From NCBI GenBank assembly GCA_026874595.1, contig CM049309.1:3260076-3324075 (forward strand): a stretch of 64,000 nucleotides of DNA. Reading direction: 5' to 3'. Below, one piece after another: positions 23,602-36,885 of the stretch. A program made the position numbers and the translations under genes. The notes below the pieces were generated by a model that saw only the letters and a list, made by a program, of their open reading frames with translations, was not told the DNA's origin and ran no database searches. Origin of the DNA: Sipunculus nudus. Its lineage: Eukaryota > Annelida > Sipuncula > Golfingiida > Sipunculidae. Position 1 is the stretch's first letter. Every line of letters begins with the position of its first letter.

Positions 23602-24796
23602 AACTAGAATAAGGGTAGTCGACAAGCGACTATGTGTATCCGCCTAAATCAGAGTGGAACGAGTGAAGTGAGGCATGGATTAAGTGGCAAGGGGAAATAG
23701 AGTGAAGTGTTGCATATTAGCATGGATGTCTGCAGCCAAATTGTGTATGAAGGTTGCCCCCCCTACCACAAAATCCAGAAAGCTGTCCCAGTTGTATACA
23801 TATGCAAAATTTAAGGCAGATAAGTCAAACCACTACATGTATATGAGTGATTTTAGCCCGTGGCAGACAATCAGATGGACGCTGAGCAAAAATGGTTGCA
23901 GGTGACGGCACCAGTTTTGCGTATGATAAAGAGCTATGTGAGAACTATACACATGCAAAACTTTGGCCCAATCGGTCAAACAGTTCCCAAGATATGAGCT
24001 TGGATGTCTGCTGCATAAACTAGAATGCAGGTGGCTCCACCTGTCATAAAATCTAGAAAGCTGTCGGGGATGTATAAACCTGCAAAATTTTAGCCAGATA
24101 TGTCAAACCACTGCCGAGATATGAGTGATTTTATCCCATGGCAGACAAACAGACAGGAGCTGTGCAAAAATGGCTGTAGGTGGCGCCACCAGTTTTGCGT
24201 ATGTTATAAAGCTCTCCAAGGGCTACATTTGTGCAAAAAAATTTTCCTGATCGGTCAAACAGTTCCCGAGATATGAGTTTGGATGTCTGCAGCATAAACG
24301 TGAATGTAGGTGGCGCAACCTGTCATAAAATCAGAAAAGCTATCCAGGATGTATACGCATGCCGAATTTCAGGTGAATTAGTCAAGTCACTGCAGAGATA
24401 TGAGTGATTTTAACCCAAGGCAGACAAACAGATGGACACTGTGCAAACATGGTTGCAGGTGGCGCCACCATTTTTTGTGTATGTTATATAGCTCTCCAAG
24501 GGCTACATTTGTGCAAAAAAATTTTCCTGATCCGTCAAACGGTTCCCGAGATATGTGGGTTTATGTGTGGAAACAGACGCACAAACGGACGCAGAGCGCA
24601 GAGGAAAGGTCAGAGGTCAAAACAAAATAGTGGCGCAGCAGTTCACATGTGACCCGAACATAATCCCGGGTTTCGTAAAATTCCGCCCAGTGGTTACGGA
24701 GGAGTTCTCCGGAAACCTACGCGGCGGTGGCCGCGGCGGCGGGGTGCAGCTGAAAACATAGTATCCGCAAAACTCTGTTTTGGCGGATACAATAAC
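23602..24796 (+). mobile_element. TIR element, copy 1 (TGTATCCGCC ends)
   Basis: It starts CTAGAATA...GACAAG and carries TGTATCCGCCTAAA at 23635-23648. The right end TTTTGGCGGATACA (24778-24791) is its inverted match. Inside are tandem units of roughly 190-270 bp, each with GGTGGCGCCACC or a variant, a TTTnGGCCnGATC/GTCAAAC stretch and CGAGATATGAG. The right part is CpG-rich with a GGCGGC run (24720-24745). No transposase ORF. A second copy lies at 49.9-51.0 kb. Confidence 0.75.
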
Positions 24797-27764
24797 AGCA
24801 TCTGACTCTATAGGGGTTTCAGTTCATGGTGGTGTCTGTTGCAGTATAATGAAACAAGAACTTATAAATAACAAAAACACTTCTCTGGGCTGGATGTATG
24901 CCAAAAATATATCTGTCAAAACCTGCCATTTGTTTTGTAAAGCAGACATGTCATCAATGAAGTATGAATAAAGTTGTATTACTGGTATCTCAAGCACATA
25001 TGAATTCAGAGGCATTCACCATGCCGTAATAATCAAAGACTGCAGGAATACTAGAGACCCACTTCCCTCGGGAAATTGTTTCTTAGGGCCAGCAATTGGA
25101 TTGTTAGTCGTGCAATCATCGCAGCCATGTTTAACAAAGACCTGAGGTACAAGAGCCAAACTTAGCAGCACGGCTATGATAGTTTGCTCATCTACTGTAG
25201 ATTGATCTTTAAACACGATTCTGAAAACAATAAAGGTGGCCTGCCGTTGTCATGGCAAGTTGCCATCATATTCAAATTAGATCTCCTTAGTGACAATTGT
25301 GCCACTGTTGCTTTGGCCATGTTGGACTGTATATGTCATGTTTCAATCAAGTTCGGCCTGCCTGAACCTTAGCAAACATTAGACAAGAGGCTGGATCACA
25401 GTGCTCTATTGACTGTATGACATGGTCTGTTTACAAAGACATTGTTACTTTTCTTATGTTGGTATGCCACTATGAGAAGTTTTTTCTAAGTTCCAGTGAC
25501 CTAGTTTTGCCATAATACTACAGTATAGTCTCAAACACCACAAATCAATATCTCTTAATCAATCATCTTCAACATATCACACATTTTTACTGTATACTTT
25601 TGCTGAAGTACAATAATTTTTATGGATAAGATATGATTTAAACATATAATTTTGTAGAGTGTACTATAATTTAAATTTGTACCATTTTTTATCAAATTGT
25701 TCAGCCTTCTGCTCCTTATCAGCTTCTGTTGGATACATAAATAGAATTTTAACCGCAGTAGTTTCAGTGTGAAAGTGAAAGTAACTCTACAGATAAATAA
25801 TTTTCTACCTACCGGTACACAGCAAAAAAAAATCTATAACACATGATTTAAACAAAGAGGTACAATTGCAAAGGAGGTCAGGGCAGAAACAGACTGAAGT
25901 GGACGTGATTGATAATTAATCTATAAATTCAAAACTGCAATCCTACCAAAGACTTAAGAATTAGTTTTACACAGCAAGTGCAAGTTTTTACTCTCACAAA
26001 TAAACAGTAGGATCTGGTTTTTCACAGTTAAAAAATATAAATATAAAACAAGTGGACACCACAATCAAGGTCATAATATACAAAAGATGCATGGCCCATG
26101 ACCTGTCCATGGCACTGTCTACTGAATATGAAGTTGTGGATGAAGGTAGCCTAATCACATACATGTATTATTATAATAATATAAATCTTTTTGAATTCAG
26201 GTTCTATATACACACGCAGTTCTGGGAAAAATCTAGATGTCATAACCTGTAGTTAAGACATCAGAGCCATCCTCTGAAAGTTGAGCAGGATTTCATGGTC
26301 AATGGACTATATAAAATCTTGATTTTCTTTCTAAATTAACTATAATTTCATGACTGATATGCACATAAATTTCAGATTTCATGATTAAACTAATAAAGTC
26401 CTTAAACTTCATGTATGATGTCTTTTTAAGGGTTTATAAAACCTCTATACTCTGCAACTTACTGATGATTTTCCTCGACTGAGAGAAGCCCGCTTATCAG
26501 ATATGACCTGTGTATTGAACTGTATTCCTTTGCCTTTGTGTTACAAATGCAATCACTAAAACACAAAGCTGAGTAAATAGAGTTATTTCAAGCTCCCTCT
26601 CCTTGTTATACCTGGTACAGCATACAGAGAGTTTTTAACTTAACCTTTCAAGTGTAAAGATACACTGACCCTGAGTGTACGCACACTGAGGGTTTGTTAG
26701 TTTTAATACAAGTTTGTTTGGTCAAGCTCTGTCACTTAGGGAAGGGTCGATGGCTCTCCTGCTGTTCCCTGACATGGGTCCAGTACAACACGCTGTACAC
26801 GCTGTTGTACCTGTCAGTCAGTAGCAACACTCAGCCATAGCCCAGCATTTTTAAATGCTGGAAACTATGTCAGTTTTTACTTATCAACACACAGGTTGTC
26901 AATCAAGATTAGCATGGATTATTGTCAAGACAACCAAAATTATTAAGGATATATAAAAATATCAACCTGTGTACATGCATGGGCTAAAACGGGGTATATG
27001 TCTCCATAATCAATCCCTAAATAGCATTTTTTTCACCTGTAAAATTAATAAGAAATCAAACCACAGGTGTGCTGGCTTAAAATGTTATAAAATGAAAGAC
27101 ATTCAGTAAAATTACAGCTAATTTCCACATTACAACCACCCAAGTAATGAAGCTACCAAACAATATCACCATATTTTAAGGCCCCAGCGATCATAATGTA
27201 ATCTATTAAACATACTGAATAGTTGCAGTATCTGGGGAACAACTTTTGGGCCACTAATATACAACTGAACCAACTGTAAGGTGGTAATCACTGTTCATTA
27301 CAGTACCTCTTACAAAATATCACTGAAATTTACTGAGAAGCTTTGGAGATATTGTGTGGACAATCAAACTTGTAAACATGGGGTGGGCCAATATCTGCCC
27401 ATTACTTGAATCTGTCCACCCTAAAGCATAATCACTAAATTCTTTCTTAGCCCATGGCCTGTCTTTCAAAAAAAATTTATTGAAATTATTGGAACCTTAA
27501 ATAGATACCTTGTGGAATAACAGACTAAAAATGAGTGGATATGTTTTGAATGTGAATTAAGATTTGCCTCTTATGTAACAAAGCTGCTCCCAAATTTTAG
27601 GAAGTGCTCCCAAGCCCATAGCTGATCCTTCAACAAACATTCATTGAATTCGTTCAGTTTTTTTTAGATCTGTGTCCTCAAACAAACAGGGGCAAACAGT
27701 TAACCTTTGCAACCTTCCGCAGAGGTTATGATATGAATACAGATACGGCTACAGCATTAATAGT

Positions 27765-29356
27765 CAGGGTTGGCAAGTTTTAGGCAGGAAGGTTTTAACC
27801 GTAGGTTATAACCTGGTTAAAACTGTCCCGCCTATAACAGGTTTTAGGTTTTGGGCACCAAAGTGCCTAAAACCTATATTTGTTTAAATTTTGACTTAAA
27901 GATCTATAAAACCAACAAACTGGCTAGGGTGATGCAGTCACAAGGCCGTGCTTGGCTTCTGGAAGGTTTCAGGTATTAGGAATGCATGATTTCCTGTTGG
28001 CTGGTAACATGCAGTTTTCAAAGAGCCTGTATAGGTTTCTTGAGCTTGAAACCATGTTTGTTCGGCACATGGTTTCATTGGCCAAGGTAACATCATTATC
28101 AGGACCCTTATGGTTTGCTGATGAGTGCCCTGCTACCAGGAATGATTTAACAGCTAGAGCCTCCAGTATGCATCTTGTAAGGCAGGGTATCAGAGGGGGA
28201 GACCATGCTTAATTAGACCAATTAATTACTATTTATCAGGGTGATGAGGTCAAAACATAAGAACCAATGGTCATAAGTCCCACTGCTGTGTCCTAGAAGA
28301 AGTTTTTGTGAACTTTCATGTACATGACTATAGGATGATGAAATCAAAGCCCTTGCCATAAAAACTGTTCTTGCATCAAACTTTTTACTGAGTGATGCAG
28401 TCAGCGCCCCTGACCATGACATGTTAGGTTGAACACGGTCCCAAAGTGACTATGAAATTCCCTTGTTTGCAACATATTCACTGCAATATATTTTCACATT
28501 TTTCAGTTTTATACTAATTATAGTGTTTCATTATAGTTCTTTTTTCATAAGGTAAAACTTTCACCACTTCATTATACAGTTACCTGCGCATATCCATCAT
28601 TATATAGACAATAAGTATGAGCACAAAATTTTAACATTTGACAAAGGACGAACTAGCTAAGGGAATAAACAACCTTGCTCAATATCAGATAATGTGAAAG
28701 ATATTATCATATTTTTAGTTGATGGCTAGCATAAAAGAACTGTTATAATTAAAAACATTAATCGTTTGCTTTTTTGCCATTGAAAGCTACAGGCATACAA
28801 AACATACATGATATATTAGTGAGACTTCAGTATACAGGGCTATTCATCAGTGTAAATGGAACAACTTTTTAAATTTAGGAAAACTTCTTTCGCATATATA
28901 TCAAAATTTAATCCCTTGTGATCAAAAGGTAAATCAAAGTATCTGGTTATAAGCTTACAGTATGAGCATTCTTTTATAAATTGGCAGTAATGGAGGTGGG
29001 AGACCTCAGACCATGATTTGGGGATACAAGCTAAAACTGTCAGAGAACTGTGTTCATAAGGTAAACCTGATGTAGTGTTATATTCATTTGATGCTTTTTT
29101 TTTTAAACATGGTTAAATTTATTTAGTTTAAATAAGGTGTTCCTCACTTTTAATTTTTTTAGCTTATTTCTTTTATGCATTTAGCTTAGTAACAATAAAA
29201 CAAAATTAAACTGCAAGTCATAGGCGAGGGTATGTAAGGTTTTAGGCCTTTAAAGGCAGTTTTAGGCAGGATATAACCTATTTTAGGCAGTTAAAGGCAG
29301 GTTTTAGGCTCTGCCCTGCCGAAAACAGGTTTTGGGCAGCCTAAAACCCAACCCAG
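27765..29356. mobile_element. hAT-like non-autonomous transposon
   Basis: Left end CAGGGTTGGCAAGTTTTAGG and right end CCTAAAACCCAACCCAG form terminal inverted repeats typical of hAT elements. An exact 8-bp duplication, TTAATAGT, flanks it (27757-27764 and 29357-29364), as hAT transposases produce. Both ends carry extra GTTTTAGGC subterminal repeats. The 1592-bp inside has no recognisable transposase; an 86-codon ORF (27952-28212) matches nothing I know. Confidence 0.88.
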
Positions 29357-29706
29357 TTAATAGTCTATGTCACCTGAACTTAAAGCTTCAATTCAAACTC
29401 CTCACATAAAAAAGTGTTAGTTGAAGTTCTTCTGAGCCCTAGCTACTAGAGTTAATTTCACAGCCCTGCTTTATATAGTGCACCTTAAGGTTTTCCAGCA
29501 TACAATATTTTAACTAGAATTTACTTCATGCTCTGATTTTCACAAATTATTATAAACCATACATCATATACAAATTACATAATTTATTTATCATAATACA
29601 TATTAGAAGCTCACATATGTGGTAAACCTGGCAGATGCAAACCTCAGATAACAACAAGAAAGAGATGGAGCTGTTTATCAGTGATATAATATCTATATCT
29701 ATATTA

Positions 29707-29806
<100 letters not shown>

Positions 29807-32689
29807 TGATGCATGAGGACGGAGGATTACTGACAGCTCTGAGAGGAATCAGTGCAATTAACAATGTCTCTAACAAGGGAACTGAATTGCAAAAATACCT
29901 TCCCAAGTTATTGCACTGCCCTTTATGTCAAGCACTGGCAATAATTGATATTAGAATTAGTGATTTTATCCTATAGCCAGCCCCAGTATGTAATACCTTC
30001 TTACTTGTAAATAAACTGTGCACTGGCCTGCCTTATCCAAATTAATATATTCTCATTAGTTCTGCAGCAATCCACATTCCACCAGATCAATCAGCCTAAT
30101 CCCCTCTGGATAAGAAGTTCAGGAGGCAACACTTTTATAAATGGCTCATGGGTCTATGTAAATAAGGACTTGCCCTGGTTATGACAAAACCTGTCCTCCT
30201 TATATTCCACAGAAGCTAATCCAAACCATCTGGATATTATCCAGAACTGTTGTGAACATGTGCTACACAGCTGCAGATGATAAGTTTCTATAAAGAACGA
30301 AAGTACTGGTAGTCTTGTATATAAGCCAGTTGGAGTTTGTCTACTCCTGTAATACTGTGTCCCTTTGTTTTTGTCTGCCTGGTCTTCCACATATGCATGC
30401 ATGCTTACATGGTTAGAAGAAAAACGTATTCTCTTATGTATTTTGAAAACATACATTTTGATACATTGTCTCCCTGCTGGTTATAGTGATAAAAACAGGT
30501 GTTCCAATAGTGATATGGAAATTATTTGTGTGAACTGTGGTTGGCCAATAAGCAGGACTCGGACCTATATATAAATTGGCCAATAATATATTTCCTTTCC
30601 AAATACTAGGTTGTTTTTTTCAAGGTTACAGCATTTCCAATTAACAGAAATATAAATTATCTGTTATTTTCTCTATTTGGATATTTAATGTTGTCTGGAA
30701 GCTCCACCTTCCCTACTGTTTGGTATGATGTTTTAGACAAGCTGACTTGTATTATTCCTGACCCTGTAAGGCAGAGGAGTGACATACATTTATGTACATG
30801 TATATGACGGGTAGAATTAGTCAGTACCTGGTATCATCCTGATTATTACTCCTGCTTGGAAGAACATGTCATTAGATTTTCTTTATTCAGCTTATAAGAT
30901 TTGTGATACTTCAGACAGATCTAAGGCATCACATTTAGTAAGATTCAATACATGTATAGATGTATTATGCAGGGTGAATTTTGTAAGATCTTGATCTTGA
31001 TATCATTTTCAAGCTTCTGATAAATATGTTTCGCTCTTCAGAAAAAACAAAACAAAAAAAAACCTAAAGATTTTCTATGTTTGCACAAGAAACCTTAAAT
31101 TAAAATTAAGGCCCCAATTTGGCAATTTTTTTTCTTATATGCTAAAAAGAAGCCAAGTAGCCTGTGATTGGGAAGTGCAGCGATACTTACATGCACAATA
31201 CTGGACCACACAACAAAGACTTGGGAAAATTGTAATTCTTGCCAGGTGGCAGAGTGCAGCTCTGTATTTCCTGTTCACAATGACAATGTAAAGCAGTCCA
31301 GTGCTGAGAGAATTTAATTTTTTACTCCTGAAGGTGCATTTAAAGAAAATAGAAAAAAGACAGGACCAAATTTATAGAGGGGCTAATGGCCAATAACATA
31401 TTTGCAGACTTATATTCACCCACAAATTGATATATATGAGACCAGGTTTTCATTTTCCAGTTACTTTTCTTTTTTATGTGCACATCATGTCAGCATGTAT
31501 GGAATCTTAGCATATTGTTGCGGTTGAATGCATAGTCATGCAGAAGTAAAGCTGTGAAATGAAACTCTTGTCCAATGCCCCTGTCCACTTTTTTTACATT
31601 TCTGAAGCATACTCAGTTTAGCCTAATGTGCAAGGATGACAGAGGTGTTGTGAATATGATTTATACAATAAATAATGTAAATTGAAAATGAGAAAATAGT
31701 CTAGTAATTAGATCTACCTGGTCTGGTATAAAAATGACTTCACATGATTTTTTCTATGTGAATTCTCGTCAGACTTTTATTTGCTGACCAAAATAAAAAT
31801 GGAGAAATATTTTTGGAAAAATGTGGACATGGGTGATTGAACAGAGAATGAGCTACAGTGTCTACAAGTACCTACCCTTCTTCCTAATTTGGGCATGGTG
31901 CAGTCAGGGTGATCACAAGCATACAGGAAGGAATTTGTGTGCAGTTTTATAACTCCTCACAGTGAAGGAGTTGAACTACTGGTGCAGTCACTGGCTATAC
32001 CGTCTAGACAACAAGATACTATGACACAGGCCACGGTGGTGATATTACCATGCACTTAAAAGCTTTGGGTACACAGCAGTGTAACACTGTACAGTGCTTA
32101 ATGTATTAAGTTTCTATAGCACTGTAGGTCTTCACTTGTTCTCTGCTCCAGTCCCTGATTGTTTATTGGCACGTTGTGTGTTCGCTGTTAAGTCCTTAAT
32201 GTATGGCTGTGTTTCAGATTTAAGTATAGATCTTAAGTATGAACTGTCAAACCTGAATAACACTGGCAGATCTGCCTATCCAGGCATGTTTCTCTAGCTC
32301 CTTCAGCACCATGCAGATCTCTGAAACTTGAAGTGACAGCTTTCCTTGTATTCTTTATCAGTGTGTATAGTAGGCCTCTGTTATCAAATCAGTTCTCTTA
32401 CCTTTTAATACTGGGATTATACTGGAATCAACATGATCAAATATATATAAATCAATATATTAATAAATATCCAAAAATCCTGGTAAACACTGCTGACCAA
32501 CAACTGTATAATAATCCTGGTACTGGTAACGTTATGGTAATGTCACCTCCTGTCAAACGATAAACCAACAATGTCACATGCAGGTTACATGTATAACAGA
32601 TAGCTTGGCACTAAAGGTCTCCAGCAAGCATTGTCAGTGAGCGTTATAGAGTAGAAGCTAGCCAACCAAAGCATTTACCATTACATCTA

Positions 32690-33000
32690 AATCAGCGTGG
32701 CCGTTGCCGTGCAGTTGTTTACTTTGGCAGCCATATTGACACAGTGGACCGTGTCAAAAGCGTTCATGCACTCGTGTATAAGCTGGCCTAGGGCTGAAAA
32801 CTTACTCTGGTTTTGACAAGAGCTCGCCAATGTGGCGCTAAAGATATCAGTCTCGGTGTTATCAAACTTTAAACTCTGTCCCCGATGTCAAACAGCCTGC
32901 GGCGATCAGTATCACAGCTCAGACGACAGGGCAGCCCCCGCAACTCTCTTTTGGGTAAATGGGCCTGGGTAAGGGAGACTGCGGGGACCGTATAAAAAGC
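32690..33000 (-). promoter_or_regulatory. CpG-richer block, candidate promoter and 5' UTR exon
   Basis: About 300 bp is much richer in GC and CpG than the AT-rich surroundings. On the minus strand it contains a strong donor (CAGA, then GTAAGT, exon edge at 32806) with no ATG in the ~170 nt before it, as in a non-coding first exon. Further downstream on that strand is a CAATATGGCTGCC YY1-like site. It could serve the C1orf87-like gene, whose first coding exon starts in a compatible phase 18 kb away. It could equally serve an unseen plus-strand gene. Confidence 0.4.
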
Positions 33001-33520
33001 TGTGTAGTCCATATAAATAATGCACATGTATAAAAAACACATGTAAATAATGAGCCAGTCCATTTATCATACACGATAAAACAACAGGTTAAATGTATCC
33101 AGTATCGCACAACTGCCATCCATATACCATAAATCTACACACATAAAACCCAGCTATTCAACTGTCTCATTACTCTCATAATTTTGTAAGGATTGGAGGT
33201 AATTTCTGCTGAGAAAGTATGATTCTTACATTGCACCTTTGATGGAATCGTACGAGCTTGATAATCTACAGACTGTTAGATAACAATGTACATGTGCCAT
33301 TGTTTACAGAAAAAAAACTTGTGACCAGAAGTGCTTGATTTGTATGTGCCGAAATTAAATTAAAAGCCTAAAGTTATTATTGGTAGGATCATTCGATGCA
33401 ATGCTATTTTTTGGTCATTTGAAAATTTGGTTTGGTTGTTGCCATTATTGTCCCCATTGGACTTAAGCTAAAATTTCTTATGTAGGGAATGGGCGGAATG
33501 GTCGAGAGATTTCATATACG

Positions 33521-33582
33521 TGTACCAGCACTGCAGCATGCAATGTTTTCTTGTACCAGCACTGCAGCATGCAATGTTTTCT
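33521..33582. repeat. Exact 31-bp tandem duplication
   Basis: The 31-bp unit beginning TGTACCAGCACTGCAGCATG occurs twice in a row without mismatch. The unit is not a multiple of three. Confidence 0.95.
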
Positions 33583-36500
33583 GTGTGTTGCCCCTGGATA
33601 CCATGCAGAACTGGCAAATATCACTACACATGTAGCAATTTGTTTTGCAGGGTTATAATGCATTCTGCATGCCAGATCTGCATATAAGGAATCTTAGCTT
33701 TACATGGATAATGATATCACAAGCCATTTTTCTAGTAGCAGGACACCCCCCCCATACACAAATTAAACATGTGGATGTAAATTAATGGACAGTGTGATTA
33801 GTACTTTTTGGCTTACTATTATTAAAGGTACTATAACATACAGAATATCTTTATTTAATATATCAGATAATGGAATTAAAATAATGAAAAACAAGAGAAA
33901 CTCTTGTTGTGAGAAAAAATCAGACGATTCCACTAGAAAGACTGCATCAAATAAATTTTCCTGCATGAACTTGTTTAAGTTTAGGGATTACCTGTTGATG
34001 TAAGCTTAGCAAAGACCCAATATGTTTAAGAACTTAGGAATAAATTAAAACAAAAGACTTTTCATAAACCAAAGTACAAGTGTTTTATTACATACAGGTC
34101 ACATGTTCATATACAAATAGTGTTCTCAGGTCTTGTACATTTTGTAATTTGTGTGAAAATTATATTCAGTAAATATAAATAAGAATTTTAACAAACCAGA
34201 CAGGTATTTCCAAGACACATGAACTAAGAGCATGCCTCAGAGGCATGAGTGACTTCATATCTATCTATACAGAGTAAGATAGGCAAGAATTATAATGAAG
34301 CTTAATTTTACAAAGATAATATACAACTGTGTGCAGTCTGACTTTATCCACTATCCACCGTAACTGAACCACGCACACACACCAGCTTGTACTAACAGAA
34401 TCATAAGGGCTAATTTTTCATACAGAATCATTGGTACTATACACTTTAGATATAAAACTTCCAAGCATGTACTCATTTTTATCATGGCAGTTGAGGAGAC
34501 CAAGGTCAAATAAACATAGACCATAGTGCTTTTGTTATATAATTAATACATGTGCAAAAGAAAAGATTATTACAATATTTTGTCAATTGTATTTTTGTAA
34601 TGACAACAAAGAACTGAACAGACAACCTGTTCTAAGACATTAATTATGTGAGCAGAAAGGTTTGACATATAGTTTGAACTTGAGGAGGAAAGATATGTTG
34701 TTTAATGTTGACTTTGTACATTAACACAACTAAATTATTGGTGAAATTCAAGGAAATTGTTTAAAAAAAAAACATTAAAAGATGGTGCCACCACAGTGAC
34801 CTGTTTTCATATATAATTTGCAAATTTCATATAAGAAAAAGTTAGCAGTGAGGTTTAGAAATTAAATGTCCCATGAGCAATGCATATAAAAAGGGGTTTT
34901 GCAGGGTCTTAATTTGAATGTTTGTGTTTTGCTACAGAGGTAACCTGATCAGCACAATTTGTTTTAGGACACAAGAAGTTAGCACTTTCAAAGTAAGTTA
35001 ATACCAGCAACTGTGTGCACTGAATATTCCATTCCATACTTGTAAACTTGTAAACAAAATACAGAATGCATATGTACACAGGAGTGTGTCCTATTTTTAG
35101 GGATAATCCACATTCCTTATGTATTACACTGCTTACACACTGTACAATATAATTATACTTTTTGGCTATATAATGATGCAGCTGTTAATCCTCTCAATGA
35201 ATGGCTTCATATTCAAGTGGTTCAATTTTTGTGACTTTCACTTTTTTAAAATTTTGCAATGTTTCTATTTTCATGATTTTTGCATTCAGGCATGGATAAC
35301 AGAGACACGACACCAATGAGGCTTCAATTTAAATCACTGAGCAGATGAGGCATCTCATTAAGGAAAGATTCATGTTTCATGATAATTTCCATGAAATGAA
35401 AATCACAAAAAAAAAACAAAAACCTTACACATAAAATAAATAAACCAAGTAAGTTTTTTATCCAAAGAATAAAGAGACAGTGGCTGAATTAAACACATGA
35501 AGGCTCCCTGGTCCTGTGTGGTCTGTAAACACAGCTGAAAAATCAATTGATATCATTAAGACCAATATACATATCCAACCTTATCAAGACTGATCCAGTT
35601 CTCAAGAAAGAAGCCACACAATATGGTAAAAGCATATTAGATATGAAGAGATAATGACAAGCCTCCAAGTGTTTAACATTGGTAGTTATAATATTAGCTG
35701 CTTATATGTTTAATACTGACCAAGTGCAAGGTACTTGAGCCTGTAATGTATGCAGCAGAGCTCTTGATGACATAATTACCACTATGGGGGCATTGGTCGG
35801 ACAGAGGTATCTGTTAATCAAATTATGAGTATTCAGCCCCCATTAAGTGTACTTGTATAAGCCATATCTGATAACTCACTATCAGCTTCAGTAGTAAAAA
35901 ACATCATTTTGAGCACTGACCCCAGAAAGATAACTGACCACATTGAAAATAAAGGACAATCCCTGTTGCTAAACATGGTAATGAATTAGCTGACCTTTAA
36001 AGTGATAACATCATAAACATGACTCTGGATATGTGCCATGTTGAGTCACACTGGAGCATCAACAGAAGTCTGCATGTTTTGGCTATATATAAATACAATC
36101 ATTTATGATGCATGCTGGGGTGTGATTTTCACATATCACTTGCTTATGCACTTCTACATTTATTTACAATGGATTATTAAATATAGTATATTATGAAACT
36201 TTGACGCAAGTGTTTGTAACAAAGTTACTGGGTTGCTGAGCTAAGCATATCTGCCCCTGACCCCCAACCCTTCTTTCCATTTTTAGAGTGTACCTACACC
36301 TCAAGCAACATGTTTTAAAGTTTCACAAGAACCCACAACTTTGACAGAAATGGTAAAAAAACAATGAAAGGTGAATACTACATTAACCTTGCCCTGTAAC
36401 ATGACTCTCGCTGTGTAGTTACAGTATAACTGCCTCTCTAATCTTTTCCTGGTGTTTATGCTACAGCGATATACATTTCCATCAGTTACTCTAATATATA

Positions 36501-36619
36501 CTACATGTACCCCACAATGTTTGGGACCAAGGTGGGTGTTAAGCATGTTGGTTAGGTTGCTGCTGATTCACATACTGTCTGCTGGCATTCATTTCATGCT
36601 TCTGAGCAAGTGATATATA

Positions 36620-36885
36620 CATATTATGCAATCATTGAATGACAATATCACTGATACATAAATATTATGTATCCATTCAATGACAATATCATTGGTACAT
36701 AAATATTATGTAACCATTCAATGACCATATCATGGTACGTAAATATTATGTAACCATTCAATGACCATATCATTGGTACATAAATATTATATAAGCATTC
36801 AATGACAATATCATTGGTACATAAATATTATGTATCCATTCAATGACCATATCATTGGTACATAAATATTATGTAACCAGTCAAC
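36620..36885. repeat. 41-bp minisatellite, about 6 copies
   Basis: The unit contains TATTATGTAACCATTCAATG then ACCATATCATTGGTACATAA; starts at 36663 and 36704 show the 41-bp period. Copies differ by a few bases, and one lacks two bases before GGTACGTAA. Confidence 0.93.

Noticed and set aside
24690-24760. CpG island promoter at the GGCGGC-rich stretch
   Set aside because: The same stretch is present in the second copy of the element (50940-50995), so it belongs to the repeat and not to a gene start.
27952-28212. 86-codon ORF inside the hAT-like element
   Set aside because: No hAT transposase motifs can be seen and it is too short; probably chance.
36620-36885. CRISPR-like array
   Set aside because: The 41-bp units are directly adjacent with no unique spacers, and the genome is a eukaryote's; it is a minisatellite.
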